A stretch of DNA of 64,000 nucleotides from Hanleya hanleyi (taxonomy: Eukaryota; Mollusca; Polyplacophora; Lepidopleurida; Hanleyidae): the NCBI GenBank assembly GCA_036873755.1, contig JAVTVY010033701.1:62001-126000 (forward strand), written 5' to 3'. The notes beneath the pieces were generated by a model. It was not told the origin of the DNA. It made no database searches and saw nothing but the letters and a program-made list of their open reading frames with translations. The position numbers and the translations under genes are program-made. Numbering within the stretch: position 1 is the first letter of the stretch; each line of letters begins with the position of its first letter. Below are positions 46,747-56,466 of this stretch, one piece after another.

Positions 46747-47775
46747 ATGAGTGAAACTGAAACTGCTGGTCTAAATATGGTAGAACCTAGATGGAATGTC
46801 GTAGTGATTGCTAAAATTGTGGGTCTGGTCACTGGTGCCGTAGTCATCATAGTATTCAACGCTCTTATAATCGTGCTCATAACAAAGTTCCACAAACTTC
46901 GGACCTGGACGAATTGCCTTCTTGTGGGCTTGGCCGTGGCTGACCTGATGGTTGGCCTGATCGGCGTGCCGACTCACCTTTTAGCAGAGTTCAACGTGTT
47001 TGGCAGAAACGAACCCCTTTGTCTTTTGTTCAATTTTCCTACTGTGTTGGTTCCAACGGCCTCTCTACTGTTCCTTATTGCTGCAAGTTTGGAACGATTT
47101 CTCGCCATTATGTTCCCACTTCGGTACCCATCATTGGTTTCTCGACGGAGAATTATGTCCACGGTCGTCTGTATTTGGTTCTATACGGGAACGCTCGCCC
47201 TCTTGCCAATCGTCGGTTGGAATAACATGGTAGAACGGAGAGACTCGAATGTAACCCTGCTCGACTGTAATTTTGCAGCTGTGATGCCCGGACCTTATGT
47301 CGGTGTGTTCGTCGCCGGCAACCTATTCCCCGGAATGTTTTTCCTACTTGTGTTGAACGCGAAACTCTTCCTTGTAGCTAAATCCCACCGCGTAAAGTTA
47401 GCACATTCAACTCCAACTCCACGGACCGGAAACGTCTCATCGATAGGTGAATCGTGGTCACAAACTGATTCCAGGCAGACAACAAGCAAGACACTACAAA
47501 AAAGTAAGCGTGTGATATCGATTCTTCTGGTTCTGGGTCACTTGTCGGTCCTTTCGTATATTCCGCTGTTCATAGCATTCGTTATGGATTATAACTGGTT
47601 CACAATAACTATGATCACGGAGTGGAAGGCGCCATATTTACTGTACGCCTCAGGAACATTTTTGGGGGCGCTCAATTCCATAGCCAATCCGCTTATCCTC
47701 GGATTCGCCAATAAAGAAATTCGCAGCCATTTTCGATTAATCTTCAGCAATCGAAGAACAAGGATGGAAACGTAG
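46747..47775 (+). CDS. Class A GPCR, divergent adenosine/melanocortin-group type, single exon
   Basis: 342 residues with seven hydrophobic segments: about 18-45, 56-77, 93-116, 138-156, 183-208, 255-280 and 296-320. Class A landmarks: N38 in TM1; LAVADL with D66 in TM2; C92 at the TM3 top pairing with C174 in ECL2; W144 in TM4; and GWNN at 157-160, typical of adenosine-type receptors. Deviations: E-R-F (116-118) replaces D-R-Y, TM6 has GHLSVLSYIP without CWxP, and NPxxY is NPLIL (314-318). N-glycosylation sequon NVT at 168-170. ICL3 is Ser/Thr-rich (219-249). The short C-tail is basic. There are no stops or frameshifts and the gene is intronless, perhaps from retroposition or lineage expansion. 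The ligand is unknown; the lost microswitches suggest altered activation. Confidence 0.9.
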   Translation: MSETETAGLNMVEPRWNVVVIAKIVGLVTGAVVIIVFNALIIVLITKFHKLRTWTNCLLVGLAVADLMVGLIGVPTHLLAEFNVFGRNEPLCLLFNFPTVLVPTASLLFLIAASLERFLAIMFPLRYPSLVSRRRIMSTVVCIWFYTGTLALLPIVGWNNMVERRDSNVTLLDCNFAAVMPGPYVGVFVAGNLFPGMFFLLVLNAKLFLVAKSHRVKLAHSTPTPRTGNVSSIGESWSQTDSRQTTSKTLQKSKRVISILLVLGHLSVLSYIPLFIAFVMDYNWFTITMITEWKAPYLLYASGTFLGALNSIANPLILGFANKEIRSHFRLIFSNRRTRMET

Positions 47776-48589
47776 CCTTTTCCGGAAAGTGTATGATCTC
47801 CCCCTAAATAACTGCCGCTCTTTAAGTTTAGAGGTATGAAACACCGCTTCCGGGAAGTAGTCGCCTCGGTTTCATTTTTACCAAAGGCACCCGCAATTAT
47901 TTTGAATAATATAAAAATTGATAAACTATTCCAGGATATCTGTTTGAAAAACTATTCTGTTTCCACTGTCTACATGGACAGATAGATCTTCTATACGTGT
48001 ACATTATAAAGATAATTGTCTAGGAAAATAGAAAATGTAATTACTCAATCTTATTGTGAGGGCCTTTGGTACTTACCGGAAGTTCTCTGAACCAATACGC
48101 CCCTAGTGGAACAAGGGAGATAAAACCCTTTCCGAATTGGGCTATAAATCTCCATTCTCACTTACTCCATAAATAATCTGAGAGAAAGAATGGTGTCTGA
48201 CAGAAAGATGTCCAGAGAACATACTCGTTGAAGCAGCTTGATTATTGCTTTGCTCAAGTGTTACCTCCCTTGTGAAGCTATGAAAGAATGGGACTGAAAA
48301 CGAGTAAAACGTATTCAAGCACTCATATTAAACGTTTACATCCGTTCAGAAATATAACTTGTTCACGATAGCCGTAATAGCAGAGTTGAAAGTCTCGTGC
48401 TTCCTCTATGCCGCGGGAAAACTTATGGGAACGTGATCAAGTTTTCCTATTGCTTCATTGCATTTTGCTGAGCAGCAACAGGAACTTGATAATGTGGTGT
48501 CTAGCACTGTAATTGCACTTGTCTTTATCGTGCTCATTGTACCAATGTGAGCCTCCTGTCTATACCTTTTGTGCTGTCCTGTTTTTTTC
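47776..48589. other. 3' flank of the GPCR
   Basis: No gene seen. No canonical AATAAA close to the stop; AATAATATAAAAAT occurs near 47906. Minus-strand frame 48406-48648 is a by-product. Confidence 0.4.
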
Positions 48590-48747
48590 AGGGTGGGTGA
48601 CCAGTGTTTGGTTCCATGTTGCTGCAGAGATTTGCTTCTTTGAAGCAATAGGAACGCAACGTGTCCGGGTGGTGCCTATAGTTGGTTTGTCGCGATATAT
48701 GACTGAAATATTGTAGAAGGCGACGTTAAATACTACTCACTTTTTCA
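48590..48747 (+). mobile_element. 5S-headed SINE, 3' part
   Basis: GGGTGGGTGACC (C-box remnant) is followed by GTTTGGTTCCATGTTGCTGC, then CGCGATATATGACTGAAATA and GGCGACGTTAAATACTACTC. The tail matches 25526-25750. The 5' part of the 5S head is missing or too diverged. Confidence 0.7.
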
Positions 48748-51700
48748 CAATCATGCATTGAGTTTCTGGTGTTAAACAGTGACCTGTACTTAGCCAATAC
48801 ACGCTAAGCATGCACACCCCAGAGCAATTTCTTTCAAGCTTCATTTCCGCGTTTTAGATCACTCAGAACGGTTGTTTGTGGGTAAATTATTCACAATTAT
48901 TCATAACTTTAAAGCTGTAAACCTTGAATAAAAAATGGAAAACACTGTATTTTACAGAAAAGTTCCGGCTTTGTTGTTGTCCACGATAATCATTTCCTTA
49001 TAACTACATGCGATGAGTTTACAGCATAAGTTAGCTACATGTAGTTGGTCGACCCATTCAACCGCTGAACCTATCAACGCAATATTTAGCTTACCCACTT
49101 TTTTAGAAGAATAAATTTATACTGCTTTCTCTTACTCATAGTTAATATGATCAGACATATAATCCAAATGTCGATAAAGGCGCGTTAGACAAAAGCAGAC
49201 ACGTTACAGAAAAAAGCATTCTACGGCGCTAGGAGTAAAAATGATTTTGTTTAATTCTGCACAATAAGTGTTTCGTCCAGACAAAATATCCGAGTTTAAT
49301 ATTGTTAACGCTCAGAATGAATCATTTGCGTACACGTCGCCATCCATAAGATGGCTTTCGAATCGTGTGTCCCCATTATCGCGGAGCGATATCCGGTACT
49401 TTACCGGATGCTGTTCGGCCTTCATCCGGCGTAGAACAGACTCGAGAAATCTGAGAAATTACAGGTCTTCACACTACAGATATTGCCTGGGCTTACAAAA
49501 TATATAGGTATGAATGACTTTCGTATCATCCAAGAGGTGTGGTAGATCTGTAATGTTGAACAAGTAGGACATCACATGACTCGAAAATGGTGGGTTACGT
49601 TGGAGTTACGTCGGTAGACTTTAGCTGATTGGCTGACGAAGTCACGTGGTATTGATTTATGGAAACTCCCTCTTGCGGTTGTCGAAAGTTGGCTGAAAAC
49701 GGATACACACGATTCCAGGGTCAGTCTTACCGCGTATAGATGATTCAGATGGTTACAGGTTGAGAAAGAATGTGGCGTAGGAAATACAGTTTTTTGTGTA
49801 GAACGAAATGGATTATTTTTCTGGCTTTACTAACGTAACATTTTTCGCATACTCTTTAGAATGAAAGTGTTTATATTTAACAGTACAAATGTCCGAGGAG
49901 TGACAACATTACATAAAGGGTTATATTTTTAACACTCTCAGACAGTATTGAAAAAAATGTTCTATCCCAAATTACAGTGCTGTATAACAATTTACAAGAG
50001 TTAAATTATGAGACTGTTGTTAATATAACATTTTGTCACTCCTCGGACATTTATAATGTTAAACATAACACTTGCGTTTTAAGAGTGCATGTAACCGTTA
50101 CTATTCCTTTACCAGGGAATAACATGGAGATGGGAACGACACATTTTAAATTTATACTGACGTCTGGTTTAAGTTCGATATAATTGTAATCTTTGTAACA
50201 CTCAGTCTCGATCAATATTACTTGTTTTATATGGACATATAAACCTGTAGAATGGGTGCTGTTCTGAAATACGTGAATTTTATAGTTTTATGAACGCGAA
50301 TTCCTTATTATCGAAGTTCGGTGAAGCAGTCGTTCCTCCAGCTCTTTTCATGACATATTTGTCGTTCTTCCAGCTCTTTTCATGACATAAAAATAGGCCG
50401 TAAAAGTACACCCGTCTGAGCAAACCGTGTTGGTCTATTGTTAATAAAATTCACTGTCATAGCGAGACATGAGGATGTTCCAGATTAAATGCTTCACCAA
50501 TGATTGACCGCGTGTATAAGGTGCTAGAACTTCTCTCCTCTGAAATCGCAGCCAATGTGATAGTGTGCCGGAATATATAAGAGCTCTCTGACCGTTTCTG
50601 GATATTGTGATTTATAAAACGCTAGCAATGTCTATTCCGTCGATTCATCTTCATATACAAGCCGACTACTCCGTTCATACTTCGAATTAATCTTGATATA
50701 TCGGACCACATAAAGCATTTCAAATCCGAGGTGTACACTTCATTTACAAACCAGACACGAGCCAATCAGAACATACCCAATGACTGTGTGTAGTGTGACG
50801 TATTATCTCAGTAGTTACGTCATATCTCCTAATATGGCAGTGAGTATGACCAGATACTCAGAACAGCCATTCAATAACGCATTGGTGAAAAAGCGACACA
50901 TTTCGAAGCTCAAATGGATTCGCGATCGACGGCGTTTCGTGTCTGTTGATCTTTCCTGTTGAAGAGAATCGGTGGGCTGGTATATTAAGGATAATTAGAA
51001 TTGTGAACGAAGAAGTCCGCCTGTGTATGAAGATGCGTCGATTGTGTAACCGTGATGTCGCCAGCATTTTGGATTTCAAATAACTCAATCTACTCTCAAA
51101 TACATCGTCGAACAATAAGTAAACACAATTATTCATCACTGGTACGCCGTGACACTTTGATTCTGACTTTTCACTTGAACGAGTACCAGAGATACATATA
51201 TTGTGGTTTTCAAGAAATACACCATGAAGCGTATTTTCTGTACACATTCTTGTTGTTCCTGATATAGGCTTCAGATCACAGATAAATCACAATACAAAGC
51301 TGGATACATAGCTGGTTCTAGAAGCTGCACCATCAAGCTCAGAGGGCCAATTTGTATTTGACACATATTTAATTGCTAATTGGACAAGATATCACGTTAG
51401 AAAGGTTATTCTCCTGATTTTGTTTCATTACATGGTCAATACGACATGTTTGATAAAATTAGACAGCCGAATTAGACAAGATAGATTTTTATGAACATCA
51501 TTACATTTGTAGCTAAAAAAAAAATTCAGTGACAAGATGACAGGGTTGTCCATGTACAAAGTGTTACTAGGTATCTATAGAATGTATTTATTCCCAACAA
51601 CCCACAGCAAAAATTTTAAGTTTTAACCCTTTGCCACCCCCCCCCCCCGTTCCCCAGGTACGTTCTTCAAATATTTTTGGAAAGGTATTGCTCCACTATT

Positions 51701-51789
51701 TCTAAAAAACTGAATTGAATGTATGTGAATATTGAAACAAAATTCAAATTGTCTTACGGAAGAACTTTATGCTAATGGCCATATACCGT
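48748..51789. other. No gene seen
   Basis: AT-rich anonymous sequence. CGTTCTTCCAGCTCTTTTCATGACATA-type text is duplicated around 50335-50390 as a short tandem. No open frame has a recognisable domain. Confidence 0.4.
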
Positions 51790-52345
51790 ACAGACATGTG
51801 ATCCTTGTGTTGATTTGTATCTCAGTCACGCTTTGATTGTAGATGTTCATGTGGACATATTGAATTGACACGACCACACGGCTTGAGCGGTATTAAATAC
51901 AAATATTTCAGAGCCATGATGTAATAGCATTATCAAGTCATCAGTTGGAGAATGATGAATTATGTGACAGCCAGACCAAGCGCTTCATTCTCCGCCATCT
52001 TTACACGTGACAAAACTACAATCACAATCATATGTACAGAGGGCATGCCTCGTGGGGGAAACGTCCACCACCGGAATCTCGCCGTGTACTGGCAACAATT
52101 GAACGAAACATAAAAAAATTGGTAGAAAACGATAATGGCGTACAGACAAGAAAATGGAGCGATATGCAAGTGGTGGGTCTGACGACAAAAAGCAACCATA
52201 TAACCCCACGGGAAAGCATCCTTCGGCACCTCACATTCAGACCCGAGAATACGGTGGATTTTCGAAAATAGTCTTAGTATCTCAGCCGCGCTTTCATTGC
52301 AGCTGTTTAAATTGAGACTATGAATTATTCACACGGCCCCAAGTT
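51790..52345. repeat. Two copies of the AAAAGCAACCATAT family (51790-51900, 52180-52345)
   Basis: 52180-52345 matches 34975-35170 closely. 51790-51900 keeps only the TATCTCAGTCACGCTTTGAT to ACACGGCTTGAGCGG part. The intervening sequence is not recognised. Confidence 0.6.
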
Positions 52346-52356
52346 GTGATAAGGGA

Positions 52357-52520
52357 GCGTTCCCATTTAACGTTCGTGTTTTCATGGTTTAAACCATTTC
52401 GTTTAAACCATGCCACGAACGATGGGTGTATCGTTGGTTCGTTTTTTCAAAAAAACCATTGAAAAAACGAACGACGAAAAAACCATTGCGTTCGTTCGAT
52501 GGTTTTCTATAGAGTTTCCA
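52357..52520. repeat. GAACGA/TCGTTC palindromic-word element, left-type end
   Basis: Starts AGGGAGCGTTCCCATTTAAC, itself partly palindromic. Opposed words follow: ATGGTTTAAACCAT, AACGTTCGTGTT, ACGAACGATGGG, AACCATTGAAAAAACGAACG and GTTCGTTCGATGGTTTTC. The terminal TAGGGAGCGTTCCCA-like sequence recurs inverted at 56446-56462. Confidence 0.6.
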
Positions 52521-53362
52521 AGGCTGTGACTTGCTGCAGAAAAAACGATTAAAAGTAGTTCCGCCTGAGTGACGTCACACTAAGACACGCCCACACACTG
52601 CTCGAATGATGGTAGCTCAAACGTGTAGGCTGTTAAGCCGTCGATAACAGGCCTACCGGTATATACCCGGCACCGTATTAAACTGACCACGGTGTGTGTG
52701 CATTCTGACGAGAATTTATAAATATAATCTATCATGAACTATTCAGTGTTGGATTTTTTCTTTTTCTTCTGCTTCTTTTTGCGTCCTTGTCCACGAAATA
52801 AGTCAATGTTTGCATTTACTACCCGTTGTGAAAAACTACGAGCGCCATCTGATAATATTATCGCAGAAGTATAGCTAGCGGTATCTCTACATTTGTACAA
52901 TGAATTTATTAACACCACTGCCCATAATAATTATATCGGCCACGAATATGTCTAGCTTTAACTTTACTCTATTATTTTCTAATCCAGAATCGCAGAAAGC
53001 CCCTATCGATTGCGTTTTCATGGTAAAAGGATTAGAAAATAACTAAAAATACTCTTCATTGTAGAGTGATTTTATTCACCGGAAATCGCTCTGAACGCTT
53101 CCCCGGGGATCTAGAGCCCAGGAGCTTCCGGGACCCAGGCGTCCCCTCGACACTCCCCTGAAGTGATATGATAGCAGTCCCCCCCCCCGCCCACCCACTT
53201 GCCTCGTGAGGCCGTACCACTATTCAATTCGCTTTCGACGCCCAGCCAAGACTCACATCTCACATTTTTTCAGGAATAAGACATCACAATTTTTCAAAGT
53301 GAGTACCGTATTTATTTATACCCGGCCGGTTGTTTAGGCCTAAATAAATCTCCGCTTACTGC
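52521..53362. other. No gene seen
   Basis: Anonymous sequence with a C-rich run near 53178. No convincing frame. Confidence 0.4.
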
Positions 53363-53522
53363 AGGTCCACAGGGGCTTGTAGCTGGTCGGTTATTAATTA
53401 TGATATTAATATTTATATATACTCTCCTCTTAATCTGTATATAGAGTAGGAGGAGAGGATATATAAATATTAATATCATAATTAATAACCGACTAGATAT
53501 ACAAGCCCCTGTGTGCAGGTCC
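53363..53522. repeat. Hairpin with about 70-bp arms
   Basis: ACAGGGGCTTGTAGCTGGTC and GGTTATTAATTATGATATTA through TATATATACTCTCCTC form the left arm. GAGGATATATAAATATTAAT, ATCATAATTAATAACCGACT and TACAAGCCCCTGT form the right arm. The loop is under 30 bp. Confidence 0.8.
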
Positions 53523-54791
53523 GGAAATAGGGGTGATTCTACTATTCCACGGAAAGTATCTTGCATATGACGGAAAAGGTACTTCACCGATGATAACTTG
53601 TTGTTGTTGTTGTTGTTGTGGATATGAAGGTATGAATGTGAGCGAAATCTTTTTTACATCGAAAAACTTATAAACGGGGAAGGGGTCGCACTAAATACAG
53701 ACTGGTACAGACCGCATGTTGATTTATGCTTTCCCAGCTGATTGCATCGAGTAAAAACTCTTGGTCAGGCTCATTAAACTTAGTAGTTTGTTTATTATTA
53801 TCTGTTTGCCAGAAAAGTGGGACAGGCGGATTTTATTTTTATTATTTCTATTTTCAGTTGGGAACAATTAGTCATTGTTAATTCAACTGGAAAAATACAC
53901 AAATATATTACTGTTCTCCAATTCATATCCGAAGCATGTGGAACCTTCCCAATATTTATCAATGCTTATCAACGAACTATTAAGTTTAATGGGCCTAATG
54001 TACAAAATATCATCGATTACATATTGCATGTATTGTACAGGGGCTTTACCATGTCGGGTAATAAACTCGTTTGGATGAACTGGGATGAGATTACTGGTTG
54101 GGCGACCTAACCTCCCCCTCCCCCCCCACTCCTCCGTCAACCAACACTGACCCTGATGACCATAAAACCCCGCCCTCACCACATCGGACTTCCATAGACC
54201 ACACATAACGGTTCCATAGAAAATAATTACTCACCTGACTCGCTTGCCATGCTGGGGGGTAAATTCCTTCCTTGTAAACAAACACTCGGTCACAAAAAGC
54301 GAACGACTACTTATCAGGATTAGCAGGAAAGTACAATGCGACGATAAACGATCATGTGGTAGGATACTGTGATAGATACTTGTGCGACGAAAAACAATTA
54401 ATTGAGCAGGTTAGAAATAGTATGTCCTTTTATTGCAATATACCCGTGTGTCTCTCTCCACGTGTTCCTTTCATCGTGCGTACAATTTCTACATTTTGTT
54501 TGTTTTGAAAGTTTCTTGACGCCATTACGTGTCTGGCAGCAAAGCATTCTTGTGATGTTCGCGGCCACACTTCACACCTGGACACACAACGGTGGTCTCC
54601 TCGATACCGTCTACAACTCAAATGTGTTTATTTAACCTCAGATCAACAGAAATTTCGATTCACGGTCTCCGTTACAGTCCGTATATTGCCGTTGTTTTTA
54701 TTTATTGAATAGCAATTCAGTAAATGATAGAATTTTAGTTACGACAATTCTCAACACTGGGACGTTATTATCAAAATGGCTTCGGTATTAT
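53523..54791. other. No gene seen
   Basis: A GTT microsatellite lies at 53600-53618. Otherwise anonymous; the frames at 53817-54110 and 54402-54635 lack domains. Confidence 0.4.
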
Positions 54792-54819
54792 CATGGAGCC
54801 TACTATAGTAGGCTCCATG
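54792..54819. repeat. Perfect 28-bp palindrome
   Basis: CATGGAGCCTACTA followed immediately by its exact reverse complement, with no spacer. Confidence 0.95.
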
Positions 54820-54944
54820 GTATTACATACGGTCCGGATTAGAGCTTACTACGGTTGAAGAACTTTTGGATATTATATCCCACAGCTTGCTATCAGATGA
54901 TAAGTGTCACAAAGAATATATTAATTTACAGATAGATAAGATTT

Positions 54945-55150
54945 ATTGCTCAGTTTTGTCCATAGGACTAAACTGCATATACATTAAGACATACATTAAA
55001 ACAAATATAACATGAGTATATTAAGACAGAACAATTAAGACACTAAAACAATAGGACATTAAAAGAAACATCATACAAGAAACATAAAAACAATGTGAAA
55101 ACATCACAGACAATATCAAAGACAACGAAATACATTGAATACATCACTGA
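54945..55150 (-). mobile_element. LINE 3' tail fragment
   Basis: Minus strand ends CAAAACTGAGCAATAAATCT then TATCTATC. Upstream on that strand is TTTTAATGTATGTCTTAATG-like AT-rich 3' UTR sequence. Similar tail logic to 22165-22289, but the body is less alike. Confidence 0.45.
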
Positions 55151-56274
55151 TGATTTAGCGTTCTCGTGGGTGCCTTGGGTTATACTTGTGATGTCAGGTT
55201 AGGATATACATGGGCTAAGACTGCTGTGCAATAAAACATATATATAAATATTACATGTATTTATTTAAATCTGTTGATCTTTTTGTAATTATAAGCTGCT
55301 ATTTCTATGTTAAAACAACACGTCTATGATTATCTATTGATACTATCTGTAGATATTCCATTATAATTGAACATTACATACAATTAATCCTTGTAAGAAA
55401 TTTCTTATTTTAATTTACTTCGGATTCGGAAGTTATTTTTGGAAAATTGGTTCCGGTAACTGTGTATGCTTAGTTCCAACCGACCTTCTGGGGCCTTATA
55501 ATTCACGCGCTATTCTGAACGTATTTACTTCAAGAATTCAAATAAGACCGCTGTTACATGCAACACATAAAATATATCACATTTGGTTAAAGTTACGGTA
55601 GCATTAAACAAACTTGATCCAAATCTGCACCCTTAAATATAGTTAAAAGTATTAATCACAATGAACACACATCAATAAAGATTCGGACATTTGAGAGCTA
55701 ACACAATGCTGCTTTTAATTATTTGTCATATGTCAAAAAAAATCATTGTTCTTGCTAAAACTTATATTTACAAAGTGTTAATCGAGAAAGAAATAAATTT
55801 TAAAAATGAAAAAAATGAAGATTTCTTTTTGGGATGGGGCGTTGAAGGAATTACGGAGCTTATGAATTACCATGGAAAGATTGATATTCAATAAATGATA
55901 TCGCGGTGCTTGTGGAATTCGGGGCTGGCGTTTGTTTACTACACGTACATATAGCCGTCAATATAATAGACTAGATATAATACAAATTCAGATAACAATG
56001 AATAATGCGGTCGAGGATAGCCTTCAGAACGAACCGAATAACCATGCAGGGTTTGACGCGAGGGTGTCTACTCAAGTCGGGGAAAAAACGTGCATTAATT
56101 ACTTCTGTCGTCTAATTATGTAGCTGAACTTCAACATCTAGTTACACGTAAAATTAATTTACTGCCTATCCAAACGTCAGAGAATTCTGCTTTGAATTAA
56201 CGGATTCTTTTCTCCGTGCCCACGGAGATTGTGTTATCAGGCTGGGTAATGCGAACATCACGTGATTGTATTAT
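55151..56274. other. No gene seen
   Basis: Strongly AT-rich anonymous sequence; frames at 55691 and 55932 are not recognised. Confidence 0.4.
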
Positions 56275-56462
56275 TGCGCCATCGTTTTCCAGCGAACGAT
56301 CGAACGATGGCAAACAAAGAAGGAAAAAAACGCAATGGTTTTCTGTAAAACGAACGACTTCGTTCTCTGGCGAACGAACCAATGCGTTGAATGGTTTTTT
56401 CAATGGTTTTCCACGAAAATCAAAACGATGGGTGTAGAACGAATAATTGGGAACGCTCCCTA
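56275..56462. repeat. GAACGA/TCGTTC palindromic-word element, right-type end
   Basis: Contains GCGAACGATCGAACGATGGC, AAACGAACGACTTCGTTCTC, CGAACGAACCAATGCG and AATGGTTTTTTCAATGGTTT, ending TTGGGAACGCTCCCTA. The end is the inverse of the AGGGAGCGTTCCCA start at 52357. It abuts the GACGTC fold-back element that begins four to five bases later. Confidence 0.6.
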
Positions 56463-56466
56463 ACAG

